NCBI GenBank assembly: GCA_032716605.1
Contig: CM064512.1
Span: 28,086,640 to 28,150,639 of the forward strand
Length of the DNA stretch: 64,000 bases
Source: Paralithodes platypus
Lineage: Eukaryota > Arthropoda > Malacostraca > Decapoda > Lithodidae
Reading direction: 5' to 3'
The translations under genes and the position numbers were made by a program. Under the pieces are notes generated by a model that was not told the origin of the DNA, made no database searches, and saw only the letters and a program-made list of their open reading frames with translations. Each line of letters starts with the position of its first letter. The first letter of the stretch is position 1. Of the stretch, positions 52,971 to 63,460 are shown piece by piece.

Positions 52971-55775
52971 ATGGAACATAGAGGAGTTAGTGATGTGCCT
53001 GACCCAGGACCTGGATTAAAATGCATATTATGTCAACATCCCTGTATAGCTGATGATAGTACGGACAAGACATCTGATACAAAGTGGGAGAATCTAAGGA
53101 GCAAGTGTTTTCGGTGGAAGGAACTTGATAAATTTCAGCATACCTATGCAGCAGTGGAGTGGGACAAGGGGCCTAAAGGCCTGTACATGCATAGTAAATG
53201 TTACACCCAGATCAGTAGTAATCACTATATTCAGCAAGCACAGAATCGTAAACGGAAATCTGAACAGGAAGAAGTTCAAGCATCAACTTCAAGTCAACAA
53301 CTCCCAGGAAATGTGCCTAAAAAGCTTCGTTCTAGTACTGGAGTGGTTCATGATAAGAATCTCTGTGTGTGGTGTATGAAAGGACCACAAAAAACCAGTA
53401 ATCCTGGCAAGTCCAAACTTTTGCTGCTGTCAACAGTAGACGCATGGAACCGGTTCAAGTTGCATACAGTTTGTCTGTCAGATGAGCCTATAAGAGAAAG
53501 ATTGAATACCCTACTTGCATCTATCCCAGACAGTCGAACGGCGCTTGGATTGGAAATTCGTTATCATCGTGAATGTTGGCGCAATTATGTCAGCAACCCT
53601 CTGAAGGAGTCTTTTCCTGATGAAAAAACAGAGCATCTGCAACATGTTAATCTTCGAGAGGCCCAAAATATCTTCTTTCATCATGTCCGTCAAGTTATCT
53701 TTGAAGATCATGAAATCCGTACACTGCAAGGTCTTGTAAAGGATTACAAAGGCATTACTTCAAATTATGGTTACTATTCCACAGCAAAGTCCAGTTTCGT
53801 GAAGGAAATTCTGATCAAGAAATTTGGAGATGACATAGCATTTCATGAACGAGGTCAGAAGAATGTGAGTGAACTGGTATATGATGCAAGAGCTGCAGGT
53901 TCATATCTTGAGGCTGCAATATCCTCTCTAGGTGTAAGTCGTGACGATCAGCTGGCGAAGAATGTAGCTGGGCGACTCGGAGATCAGATCATCAAAACAA
54001 AAACTGTTCCTTGGCCTCCATACATACATGAGCTAGAAGAATATGAAGACCTGAATGATCTCCTCTTGAAGCTCATCACTTGGTTAAAGCACCCCACAAA
54101 GTCTGAAGTCGATGACAAGCCCCAAGTCAGATCAATTGCATCTATTTTGACCAGCTACATCACTGGAAGACGTACTGCATTTGAGACAAACCTCGGTGTA
54201 CTGCTACATGGTATGACAAAGAGCAGAGAAATGGTAGACATATTACATAAGGATGGCCTGGGAATCAGTTACAATGATGTGCTTTTGCTTAGAGATTTCT
54301 GGGCAGTTACTGACCTGAAGCATTCAACTGAGTGTCCTTTTGAACTTTCTGAAGGAACACCGGCAATATGTATAGTCGACAACGATGACTTCAAAAGTGA
54401 CACTTTGACTGGAAGTGGCCAATCACATCGTACAAATGACATGTTTGTTCAGCCAGACCTACCTAAGCTAAATCTACCTACCCTAGATGATGATAGACCA
54501 GTTGCAAATAGCACCTTGCCTTCGTACCTCTCTGATAGCCTCAAAGAACTTGGGAGCCAGATGCAAAGAATTGAACCATACAAAACAGTCAAGCGTGGTG
54601 AACCACCCATCAGACCAAGGATAACGGATGAACAACATCTGGACACAGTTCCTCAAAGAATGAGAGGTGTCATCCATGCAATGGCCCGAGCTAAGGCAGA
54701 CGGAACAAGACCAAAGCCAGAAGACCAGACTGTACCAGCCTTTTCTGGCTTCCAGGCCACGCTATCACCAGAAACCCAGAAAAGTCAAGCGATTTATCAT
54801 ATGACTTATCCTGATCCACCAAGCAAGACCATTCTGTATGATGCCCTGCGCAAGCTTGCAAAGGCAATTGATGACAAGAAGATGCCATTTGCCATTATCG
54901 TCGGTGATCATCCTGTCTACGCATTATTGCTAGAATTGAAAAGTGAGAATCCAGAGATATTTGCTGACATATTGACATTCATGGGGCCCTTTCATATCCA
55001 GATGTCTTTCATCAATGCAATCTACAAAAGGTTCAAAGGCTCAGGCATTTCAGATGTACTGGTGGCTGCAGGCGTCGTTGCAGATGGATCCGTGGATCAA
55101 GCTCTGCGTGGAAAACACTTCAACCGCGGTGTGCGTTGCCTTCGACTCTTCTACGAGGCTTTACTCCAACATGCACTAGACAAACGTTTGGAAGGTGCCA
55201 CTCTGTGTGAAGAGATCCAGGCATCTCTCAATAAGTTACGCAGTTCAGTAGACCAACAAGAACTTAATGATGCACATGCTGAGTTAGAGAGCAATGCCGA
55301 TCTCAAGGGGCTCGTTGACTCCCTATTCAAGAACTTAGATGGTGCTCCACTAGCAGAATTCTGGATTTCATTCTTGGAGATGGTAGAGATACTGACTCAA
55401 AATATACATGCTATAAGGACAAGAAACTGGATCGAGTTCAAGTCTTCACTGAAGTTGATGCTTCCTTGGATGCATATTTATGACAACGATAGATATGGGC
55501 GCCATCTTCCAGATTTCATAGCAGTCCTAGAAAGTTTTTCCCATATCCAAGCACAATTCATGGAGAGTGGCATGTTTGCCACACTTAGAGCGCACCAATT
55601 ACCTCACATATCTGCAGAAGAATTTCCAGCTTCAGAATCATCCATCACCAATTGGCCATGGATGGCACCTTGTAAATGGCTTATGCCTCCCAGTACGCTA
55701 TACCCAACCTGCACTTCCATCATTCCTGGATCTTCTAAAAACTCCAAGTCATCCACAAATGGAGAGCAGCGATGA
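52971..55775 (+). CDS. Putative transposase of transposon X (unclassified family)
   Basis: A 934-codon frame that begins 137 bases after the left inverted repeat. N-terminal Cys/His clusters: CILCQHPC (18-25) with MHSKCY (73-78), and LCVWC (131-135) with RYHRECW (197-203), look like two zinc-binding modules. The middle has AICIVDNDDFKSDTLTG (465-481) followed by SHRTND. The C-terminal third has FAIIVGDHPVYALL (640-653), MGPFHIQMSFI (671-681) and MHIYDNDRYGRHLPDFI (834-850). These blocks recall large uncharacterised animal proteins and DUF6589-like proteins of mobile elements, from memory only. Asp470, Asp646 and a later acidic residue are candidates for a catalytic triad; this is a guess. Near the end a second frame (55567-55839) carries an acidic Ser/Asp tail, which may be the original C-terminus after a frameshift. 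Confidence 0.75.
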   Translation: MEHRGVSDVPDPGPGLKCILCQHPCIADDSTDKTSDTKWENLRSKCFRWKELDKFQHTYAAVEWDKGPKGLYMHSKCYTQISSNHYIQQAQNRKRKSEQEEVQASTSSQQLPGNVPKKLRSSTGVVHDKNLCVWCMKGPQKTSNPGKSKLLLLSTVDAWNRFKLHTVCLSDEPIRERLNTLLASIPDSRTALGLEIRYHRECWRNYVSNPLKESFPDEKTEHLQHVNLREAQNIFFHHVRQVIFEDHEIRTLQGLVKDYKGITSNYGYYSTAKSSFVKEILIKKFGDDIAFHERGQKNVSELVYDARAAGSYLEAAISSLGVSRDDQLAKNVAGRLGDQIIKTKTVPWPPYIHELEEYEDLNDLLLKLITWLKHPTKSEVDDKPQVRSIASILTSYITGRRTAFETNLGVLLHGMTKSREMVDILHKDGLGISYNDVLLLRDFWAVTDLKHSTECPFELSEGTPAICIVDNDDFKSDTLTGSGQSHRTNDMFVQPDLPKLNLPTLDDDRPVANSTLPSYLSDSLKELGSQMQRIEPYKTVKRGEPPIRPRITDEQHLDTVPQRMRGVIHAMARAKADGTRPKPEDQTVPAFSGFQATLSPETQKSQAIYHMTYPDPPSKTILYDALRKLAKAIDDKKMPFAIIVGDHPVYALLLELKSENPEIFADILTFMGPFHIQMSFINAIYKRFKGSGISDVLVAAGVVADGSVDQALRGKHFNRGVRCLRLFYEALLQHALDKRLEGATLCEEIQASLNKLRSSVDQQELNDAHAELESNADLKGLVDSLFKNLDGAPLAEFWISFLEMVEILTQNIHAIRTRNWIEFKSSLKLMLPWMHIYDNDRYGRHLPDFIAVLESFSHIQAQFMESGMFATLRAHQLPHISAEEFPASESSITNWPWMAPCKWLMPPSTLYPTCTSIIPGSSKNSKSSTNGEQR

Positions 55776-55865
55776 TGACAGCGGAAGTGATTCTGACAGT
55801 TGTGCATCATATTTGTCCTGCAGTGATAGTGCATCTTAATGCAGTAGGTCTCATGTTTTATTAAT

Positions 55866-56303
55866 TTAGGATACCAAAGTTTCTCAGTGGATTTAACAAC
55901 ATCATATTTGTCTTAGATGTTGAGGTTAATGGGACTCTAAATCATGAATTATGCCATCCCATTGATTTTCTTAATTATTTTCTTATTTACTTAATTATTT
56001 GGTAATTATTTATTAATTATTTTTTAATTGTGCCATGCCATTGATCTTCTGACACCAAAATTAGTGGGAATAGACACCAAAATTTTCATTTTTGGCCATT
56101 CACTTCAAGAAATAGAACTTTATAAAAAATTTAAGATGACGGCGGTGGCCATTTTGAAAAACGTCTAAAATAACAACTTTCCCGTCATTTTGGTGAGGTG
56201 TATGGGGGCTTATTTTTTTTAGTATCAGTTGCCCTTGTTAAATTCACTGAGAAACTTTGGTATCCTAAACACGGTCACGGAAGCTCTGAAAATGACTCTA
56301 CTA
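55866..56303. repeat. Right terminal inverted repeat of transposon X
   Basis: This is the complement of 52395-52833, ending GACTCTACTA at 56303, with only scattered differences. It carries the same nested inverted block at both of its own ends. Confidence 0.88.
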
Positions 56304-56650
56304 ATACTGTAGACAGACAAGATGAGGAAGTGAGAGGGAGGTGTGGTGTGGAGGTAGATGTGCTGGAAAGTGTAAAAAGGAACACCTTGAGATCGTTCAG
56401 CCATATGGTACGTATGGGAAGAGAGAGCATGACTAAGAGGGAGTACGAGAGCGAGGTGGAAAGACAGAGAGGGAGAGGTAAACCGAGAGAAAGGTGGAAG
56501 GATGGAGTGAAGAAGTATATGGATGAAGGTGGTGCTATTTGGGAGGAGGGGAGTCGACTGACTGGGGACAGAGGTGCATGGGGGCGTTTAGTTCGTGGCC
56601 ACCCCTTCGGGGATCACGGCGTCAGGTAGTAGATAGATAGATAGACTACT
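56304..56650 (+). pseudogene. RTE-like LINE, copy R2, 3' end after transposon X
   Basis: The frame reads VEVDVLESVKRNTLRSFSHM, KREYESEVERQRGRGKPRER, WKDGVKKYMDEGGAIWEE and ends GHPFGDHGVR with a stop. A short (GATA)n tail (56631-56645) follows. This is the exact continuation of the part ending at 52394, judged by the R1 copy at 24.6-24.9 kb. Confidence 0.85.
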
Positions 56651-57366
56651 AGACGCCATTACTGGCTCTTGCATAATCTTGTTAGCCAAAGTTAGCCAGT
56701 CTTCACACAAATTAAAATCACTGAATCATTGCGTGAATCATACTCAATATACTGTTTGCACTTCTATCGCACTTGTTCGTGCTGTACCTTTCACTTTTTG
56801 ATATGCCTGCTGACATGTCATAACGATATATTTGTTGTTGCCAGTAGATTAGTAATATATAGGTATCCCCCCTAATTTAAGGAAATATAAGTCAGCTTTA
56901 TTACGAATCTAAAAGCTGGTGACATATCTGGTGAAAGCTGGTGACCATATGTTGGAAGGTTTGGTGTCAACAAGTAGCCAACCAGGTGGCACCATCTGTG
57001 TATGACCGTGTGTGGTATTACACACCATCTGTTCTATTTGGTGGCTACAAGCTGCCCACTTATAACACCATTTGTTGGATATCATCCAGACATTGAGTCC
57101 ACAGCCAATAATAAATGCTGCATTGACGGTTATCATTTGGAAAACAAATAAATGCATATTATAATGCATAATATTATTCCAGTTCATTAGCTATCCCAAT
57201 GGGCTTACGGTAATGTGGAATAGTTGTTGTAAGTGTTATGTAGGTATTGCTGATACTATACCGGTAATAATGCAAAACAATGAGGTCGATAAGCACCCAA
57301 TATAACCCCCAAATGCCGGTATAGGAAGCGCTTAAAAACATTGCGTATATTTTATCTCAGTGACTA
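56651..57366. other. No gene recognised
   Basis: A 92-codon minus frame (57187-56909) with a hydrophobic stretch is present but has no recognisable domain or support. Confidence 0.45.
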
Positions 57367-57368
57367 TA

Positions 57369-57430
<62 letters not shown>
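57367..57430. repeat. (AT)n microsatellite
   Basis: About 31 AT dinucleotides directly abut the outer end of the gypsy G2 LTR at 57431. Confidence 0.95.
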
Positions 57431-57434
<4 letters not shown>

Positions 57435-58030
57435 ACGAGGGGAGCCGGGGCAACCAGATGCTCCAATAGCCTAGCCCACAGCACCGAACTACCCTGCAAC
57501 AGACACGCTCTTAATATCTGACTCAAACACCAAGACACGCAGGTTCTCTAGGAAAAATGGTTATCTTCCTTTGCTCTATTAAAGCAGTAACAAGGAGACA
57601 CAAAAATATCTATTGTCCCCGAGTCTAGTCCATAGTGCGTGTAGTATGCAAGAGAACTTCTAAGGTTCTATACTGCACCAACATTACCTAACCATACCAC
57701 TACTAGACTCCCAGAACACTCTAGATCATACCCAATCGCTTAGGAATTGAGAACAATACAGAGCAAAAACCCATGGAAAGTCCAGTGCAATAAACCTCTG
57801 TGCCAAGCCTATTATCCATAGCCTATGTCCTAATAATTCATCGAGTGGCTCTCTTCAGCACAGCACGGCGGTGGTGTTGTAAGGGGTAAACCACATTAAT
57901 GACTTAACCCTTACAACATCATCTGGGGTTAGCTCAATACAAACGAGTGCAATGGGGACAACCTCACCTAGTAACAGGCTCCACCCCTAGTCCCTGACTG
58001 CACCAAATGTATTGCTGCTAAAAACTAAAC
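57431..58030 (-). repeat. 3' LTR of gypsy G2 (inner end not resolved)
   Basis: Matches 63461-64000 with few differences, including a 9-base block (GCAATGGGG at about 57949) that is missing from the right copy. The repeat continues past the point where the window ends on the right, so the LTR is longer than 570 bases and its inner edge lies somewhere before 58640. Confidence 0.85.
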
Positions 58031-58638
58031 AAGGCCCAAGGGTTGATATCCTAGTAGGTTGGAAATTAGCTGCCACCCTTAAAGGGTTAAATACGGCCCG
58101 AGTTGGAGGATGCTGTGTGGTGGAAGGGAAAACAAAGTAGCCTATTATGGCAGTATACAGGCCTCCTCACCACCCAACAACCTCGGTCCTCAAGGGCTCA
58201 ACAAATGCTGGATCAACAGGCCAATCCCCAAACCACTAGAGACATCAACCAGGAATAATATCCACATATAATGATGAATAACAATGCAGCAAAAGATAGG
58301 AAACTAATTAGAAGGAAACATGTGGAAGCTTATAGACTAGATTTGCCAGAGAAAGGAATGCAGTGTAAACTAAATATACTCCAGTAATTAAACTACTAAG
58401 ACTAAAACAAAAACAATATGCTTGACATGACTCGAGCCCTGTTATGCTTCGATCAACTAAGAAACAAAATAGATAAATGCGGTATTTAAGGGAAACGAAA
58501 GAAGCACGCTCGACCGACACCCAAACAGTGATGTTGTCACGAGAGCCAGGACTAGAGTAAGTCTCCCGCACTTGCTCTGGTTCTCACGGTCAGACAGAGG
58601 GAGAGAAGGGGAGCGCCACTCACCGCCAGAATGCCCAA

Positions 58639-59285
58639 CTATCTCAGGCAGCCTGTGCTCTCATTAACAACAAAAGTAATCAAATGAATAAAGTCAACAT
58701 TAATCAAACCAAAGTAGGAGGCTACACCAACACTGACTGAACGGCGAGGGTGACAAACAATCAGCCATAACATTATCAGTGCCCTTAACATGCCACACAT
58801 CCAAACTGTGTACCGGCAGCAAAACAACACCTGACACTGATAAACTGCCCAGTCCATCACAAGACTGGCACTTCTCTTCGCTGTCTTCGGCAACGGGACC
58901 TGCCAATAACCTTTCACTATTTCCACCTTAGTGATATACAAGGCAGCCCCGATGCGATTCATGGGGTCGTCAACTCTAGGTAACGGATAGGCGTCTGTCA
59001 TAATGCACCAACACTACTGCAATCAACACACAAACGGATCTTGCCACCCTGCTCAGGTTGCAAAGTCACTGGCAAAGACCACTCATGATATCTTTTATCC
59101 CTCAGAACCTTCTCCAACATGTAGTCCAGCTCTGCGTTTAATTAAGACAGGCTGTCGAGCAGGATTTATACGGTAGGGAGCCAACTTGAGCTTTTCACTG
59201 TCTCCAGCCTCTATGTCGGGTGCCACCCCGGACATCAGGCCTGGAGTGCGGAAGTATGAACAAACATGCGGAAGTACTGCCACAG
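58639..59285 (-). pseudogene. pol: gypsy G2 reverse transcriptase remnant fused to end of RNase H
   Basis: Fragments read YRINPARQPVLIKRRA (59200-59150), SLPVTLQPEQGGKIRLCVD (about 59090-59030), DAYPLPRVDDPMNRIGAALY and TKVEIVKGYWQVPLPKTAKR (59001-58870). The sequence then jumps straight to the RNase H end, SLDVWHVKGTDNVMADCLS (about 58805-58745). The catalytic YLDD and most of RNase H are deleted. The position, after integrase in element sense, is the key point for domain order. Confidence 0.85.
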
Positions 59286-59551
59286 CCTAGTAAACAACTC
59301 CTCTTGGCGCTTAGGAACAAGAGGTTTCAACTTATCTCGAAGTAAAACATTCTCATTGCCCTCCCACAAGCCAAACTATAGTCTCCCTCCTTCTCCACCT
59401 CCGTCCCTAATACAGCCAGGTCATGAGAGAGACAATCTGTACCACCTGTGCAGTCACTCCCACAGTTCATAAGTGCCAAGGCTTCCACGCCGATACCGTA
59501 CATGCGCACCCCCGCATTCCTTGCGGCTACACCTGCCTGCGCCGCATCACC

Positions 59552-60284
59552 TCAATGAGCGCCACGGCCAGGTGCAGTCGGTCTATGGTAGGGCTGTTGC
59601 ATTTTAATAGGGCAGCATTGGGAGGCTCTGCGACGGTCAGGCGTATCTATTACATAGTTTACCTCACCAATCTGCTTAATGTCCTGATACTGACCACCAC
59701 CCTTAGCAGCCATGGGTCGACCCTGAACTGACAACCGTGCCAAAGTCTCATCGCCCACCTTGAACACCCTAGATTTAGCCTGTTTGTTACAATGGTCTCT
59801 CATCTTCGTGTTCATGCTGCTAACCGGGATAGCCTCCGGGTATCTAGTGGTAGTATCAATTAAAGTGTGCAAGCATTTATCTCCCGAACTGGTGGGTAAC
59901 AAGGGACCAACCATGAGTATGACACGGGTCAATGGCAGTTCAACTGCAGATGTAGGGATCAAAGGTGCCACAGGTATTCCTGGGTGGGGTTCTCCAACTA
60001 ACTTACCAATATGACACATCAAAAAAGAAGCCACCGATGCATGCATATTAGGCCACCAAAAATGAGAATGTAGCCTATTAGTAGTCTCACATACCCCTAA
60101 ATGATCTGTGAGTGGTGCCACCTGCGTTAGCCTAACCAGCCCTTCCCTGAACTGGGCAGGCACCACTAACTGCTCCTCCCCCAAACCTGAGTTCGTATCC
60201 GGCTTCCACTGCCGATACAACAATGCCCCTTTTACAACAAATTGCTCTGCTTGACCGTTCTTCCCACCAGTCGTACCAACCTTC
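59552..60284 (-). pseudogene. gypsy G2 integrase remnant
   Basis: The frame from 60223 reads REGLVRLTQVAPLTDHLGVC and SHFWWPNMHASVASFLMC, the His-His-Cys zinc region (the second Cys is lost). Next come MVGPLLPTSSGDKCLHTLID and TTRYPEAIPVSSMNTK from the catalytic core, with the first Asp not recognisable. A deletion removes the rest of the core, and the frame runs on into AKSRVFKVGDETLARL and EVNYVIDTPDRRRASQ, the GPY/F C-terminal region. It lies upstream of reverse transcriptase in element sense. Confidence 0.85.
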
Positions 60285-61389
60285 TTAACCTGGGAACTGA
60301 GGGAAGACTCTTAAGAGTTTCCCCGGCGGACTGCGGGAAGACTCTTAAGAGTCAGAGAAAAAAAAATCAACTTTAAACATCGAAAACAAATATATATATA
60401 TTTTTATTTTTATTTATTTTTTGCCCCTGGGCCATGCAAAATATCACTCTTCTACCTCTCCTTCCCCACTGTCCTCCCCTCCTTCAGTTATCACCTATTT
60501 TCCCTGTTATTCCCTTAATCTGAGGTATATTTTCGTGCTAACATTAGCGAGTTGCAAGCAGGGCATTGTCATCACTGTTAGCAAGCGAGTGCAAGAGAGA
60601 GAGAGAGAGTATCGATCGACTGTGTCTCAGTGGCCTTGGGGGAAATTGGCGGGAAAGCAGGTTGCCTCACCCATACATTATATAACTCGCGGCCTGTATC
60701 TCCGATTTTGACCATCCAAACGCTGTTTTCACTCGTTTTATTGTTGTTTCAGGTTAATACCTTTATAATCAACCCATAATAGGCGCGTATGGATAAGTAT
60801 TAACACCTTACGAGCGGCCTATGCGGTTTATTTATGTGTACCGCACAGCGGGGTGTTTTTAGCCAAAATAGGGCTGTTTACGTGATCATTTTCATGCCTA
60901 AATAAGATCCAGAACGTAAAACAAGTACCTATCCCTGAAAGGGCATAAACAGAGCTTTCGAATGACACCATAACAATCCTTGTATGATGGATAGTTTTCT
61001 TGCAATAACCGTGCAACGCGAGTGCAAAAAGCAGGTAATTCGGTACTTTCAGTACATAATTGAGTATGTAGCGAGTGAGAGAGGGAGGAGGGAGCTGAGA
61101 TTTGTGTCAGTAGGTTCGCCGCGGTGGTCTGGAGCAGTCATACGCTCGCTAGTCTCCTGCCACCACTTGTCTCTCTCTCTCAGCCACATTACGTGCTGAA
61201 ATTGCCACTCGAGTTATGTCGAGCGCCGCCACATAGTCCAGCTTTATTTAACTCGACTTATGTTGCTCGCCGCTAAATAAGGGTTAATGCTATTTATGGT
61301 AAAATGAATATTTTAGTGATGGAAACAGCTCAAATACGTCAGCACAGGCAGACGTTTCTAATTACCCCCATGCGCACTTCTTAGGTTAA
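60285..61389. mobile_element. TTAA MITE, family B, copy 2 (with a family A MITE inside)
   Basis: TTAA borders lie at 60285-60288 and 61386-61389, with ends TTAACCTGGG and CTTAGGTTAA. AAGACTCTTAAGAGT is given twice near the left end (about 60305 and 60340). Interior blocks (ATCACCTATTTTCCCTGTTA; CGTTTTATTGTTGTTTCAGG; AATAGGCGCGTATGGATAAG) match copy 1 at 11195-11809. A complete family A MITE at 60800-61287 splits it. Confidence 0.78.
60800..61287 (+). mobile_element. TTAA MITE, family A, copy 6 (inside MITE B)
   Basis: TTAA borders lie at 60800-60803 and 61284-61287. It is nearly identical to copy 3 at 20190. Family B sequence is continuous across it when compared with 11720-11750, so it inserted into an existing MITE. 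Confidence 0.88.
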
Positions 61390-61452
61390 ACAGGAGGCCC
61401 AGACTTGGGTCCTCTTGCTGCAACTTGCTCAGTTTATTTCTAGGTAGCTCCA

Positions 61453-61939
61453 TTAACCCTTAACTGGCGGCGCACAACATAAGTCGAGTGAAAGAAATTT
61501 GGACTATGTGGCGGCTCACAACATAAGTCGTGTGCCATTTTCAGCACGTAATGTTGCTGAGAGAGAGAGACAAGTGGTGGCAGGAGAGTAGCGAGCGTAT
61601 GACTGCTCCAGACCACCGCGGTGGACCAACTGACATGAATCCCACCCTCCTCCACCCTCTCACACTCGCTACACAGTGAATTATGTAGGGAAAGTACCGA
61701 ATTACATGGTTTTTGCACTCGTGTTGCGCGATTGTTGCAAGAAAACTAGCGGTCATACAAGGATCGTTGGGGTGTCATTGGAAAGCTCTGTTTATGCCCT
61801 TTCAGGGATAGATACTTGTTTTATGCTCTGGGTCTTATTTTGGCATGAAAATGATCACGTAAACAACCCTATTTTGGGTAAAAACACCCCGCTGGGCGGT
61901 ACATATTAATTACCGCCTAGGCCGCTCGTTAGGTGTTAA
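61453..61939 (-). mobile_element. TTAA MITE, family A, copy 7
   Basis: TTAA borders lie at 61453-61456 and 61936-61939, in inverted orientation. It groups with copy 2 (19513). It sits at the protease end of gypsy G2, whose protease frame runs into it. Confidence 0.86.
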
Positions 61940-62638
61940 GGCAGTTATCTCTGACCTCTCAAAAATATCAGAAGGTTGAGACGGGATCACTATGTCAGAC
62001 TCCTCGTCCGGCACTAGGTCACCTCTACTCGTCTCGGTAGCCTCACTGGTGTCAGCCAAGCCCGCAGCTGTCTCCGGACCAGTGTCATCTAGTAGTGCAT
62101 CATGGGATGGCCCGCACTCATGGCTGTCGGCCCCCGCATCCACTAAATCATTCACCTGTTGTACCAAATGTTCCACTGATTGGGTCACTGCACCAACAGG
62201 GTAGATAGAGTCCATGTTATCTTCTTGCAAACAACCACCACCAGGGGGCACAAAAACAGCCTCGTCGACGACTATAGGAGGCGGGAAAACTACATCCCCT
62301 GCCAAGTCAGTCCCGAGCAAAAAGTCCACCCCCTCAACTGGCAGAGTGTCCACCATAGCCACCTTACACTCGGCAGTCAAAAGTGGGCATTCTAGGGTCA
62401 CCGGGACTAAATCACAGAATTGTTCACTGTTGATTCCCCTGCACATAACAAACTCTCCCGTGCTAAGAGGTCCCCCTGTCAGGTTGCGACACATGGATTG
62501 TTGCGCACCAGTATCCCTACACACCTTGACAGGGTAAGTCTGCTCCCCAACCCGTACAAATCCATCATGTATGAATGGCCGACACCAATCAGGGGAAGTC
62601 TGGTTATGCTCAGGTGGTGATACCATCTGGGGCGGCAA
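61940..62638 (-). pseudogene. gypsy G2 protease region
   Basis: The frame from 62638 reads YPVKVCRDTGAQQSMCRNL, with the aspartic protease DTGA and VEGVDFLLGTDLAGDVV as the second conserved block. The same spacing is seen in G1 (RDTGASQTLL ... VGGVDLLLGNDF). A long acidic linker follows and ends in the MITE at 61939. Its stop at 61910 is MITE-encoded. Confidence 0.85.
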
Positions 62639-62755
62639 AGTGCTTACTACCCTGCTTCGCGCTGGCCAACACTACCCCCCAAACTCACCAGTACCTGGCT
62701 TGCCTTTCACAGGCACCTCCCCTAATGTCGCCACCAACTGGACAGCCTTGGGTTC

Positions 62756-63307
62756 CTAGGTAGCTCTCCACTTAGCACACTGAGGTTTAATATGACCCAC
62801 TTGCTTGCAAAAATAACATATCGCTTTCGGAAAAGCTCCCTGGTTTGCCTCATTATAAGGTTGTGTCTCATTTGTGGTAACTTTGGGTGATGAGGGACGA
62901 GCGGATACCATGGCTACTTGGTGCACATGCCGATCTCTCCTGTCACCAACACCGCTCCCCATACAACTGCCACGCTGGGCTAGTGCAAAGTCATCAGCCC
63001 AAACTGCTGCTTCCCTTTATGATCTAAACCGCCTTTCTTTTAATTTTGCCCCCATGTCCCGTCCAACTATGCTGGAAAACCGCTCCATCATCCAAAGCTC
63101 ACATGCCGCCTGAAAAGTATCAGCTGTCTCTGAGTGCAGCCACTGAGCTAGAGTATCGCGCAGGCCCCTGGCACATTCTGCATACGATTCCCCCTAATGC
63201 TTCCGAATATCCTTGAAGGCTAATCTGTTCAGCCATCGAACCCACAGCACATCTTCTTCACTAGGTTGTGTTTTATCAAACGCAGGAATGCAATCAGCAA
63301 ACGACAT
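62756..63307 (-). pseudogene. gag: gypsy G2 gag remnant with zinc knuckle
   Basis: An ATG at 63307 opens MSFADCIPAFDKTQPSEEDV. The frame then has two in-frame stops (near 63198 and 63019) around a capsid-like block SYAECARGLRDTLAQWL. It ends with a zinc knuckle CYFCKQVGHIKPQC near 62815-62770. Shorter at the N-terminus than G1 gag. Confidence 0.8.
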
Positions 63308-63445
63308 CTTAGCAATAGTTGTGGACACGGGTTAATGAAATAAGAGTAGTATGTCCGTAGACTTTCAACTGCAAGAAAAAATACTGACAATCTAAATATA
63401 ATTGCTTCACACCACAAGAACTCTATACTATCACAATATGCTGGC

Positions 63446-63460
63446 CTGAGGTCGCCACTG
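63446..63460 (-). promoter_or_regulatory. Primer-binding site of gypsy G2
   Basis: On the minus strand the LTR ends CGTAACA and is followed directly by GTGGCGACCTCAGG. TGGCGACC one base after the LTR has the TGG start and place of a tRNA primer-binding site. The tRNA is not identified. Confidence 0.65.

Larger units (their letters stand above)
52395..56303 (+). mobile_element. DNA transposon X with ~440-base terminal inverted repeats and intact large ORF
   Basis: Ends read TAGTAGAGTCATTTTCAGAG at 52395 and its complement ending at 56303. The terminal inverted repeats span 52395-52833 and 55866-56303 with high identity. A single ORF of 934 codons (52971-55775) fills most of the interior. It is inserted in RTE-like LINE R2, whose sequence continues on both sides (TACATGGAGGGATA | GACAGACAAGATGAGGAAG region). 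ATA abuts both ends, but the exact duplication is unclear because a few extra bases (CTGT) lie on the right. Long inverted repeats plus one ORF indicate a class II transposon. Confidence 0.88.

Noticed and set aside
56909..57187. A 92-codon ORF with a hydrophobic segment
   Set aside because: Nothing around it supports expression and the sequence resembles no family known to me.
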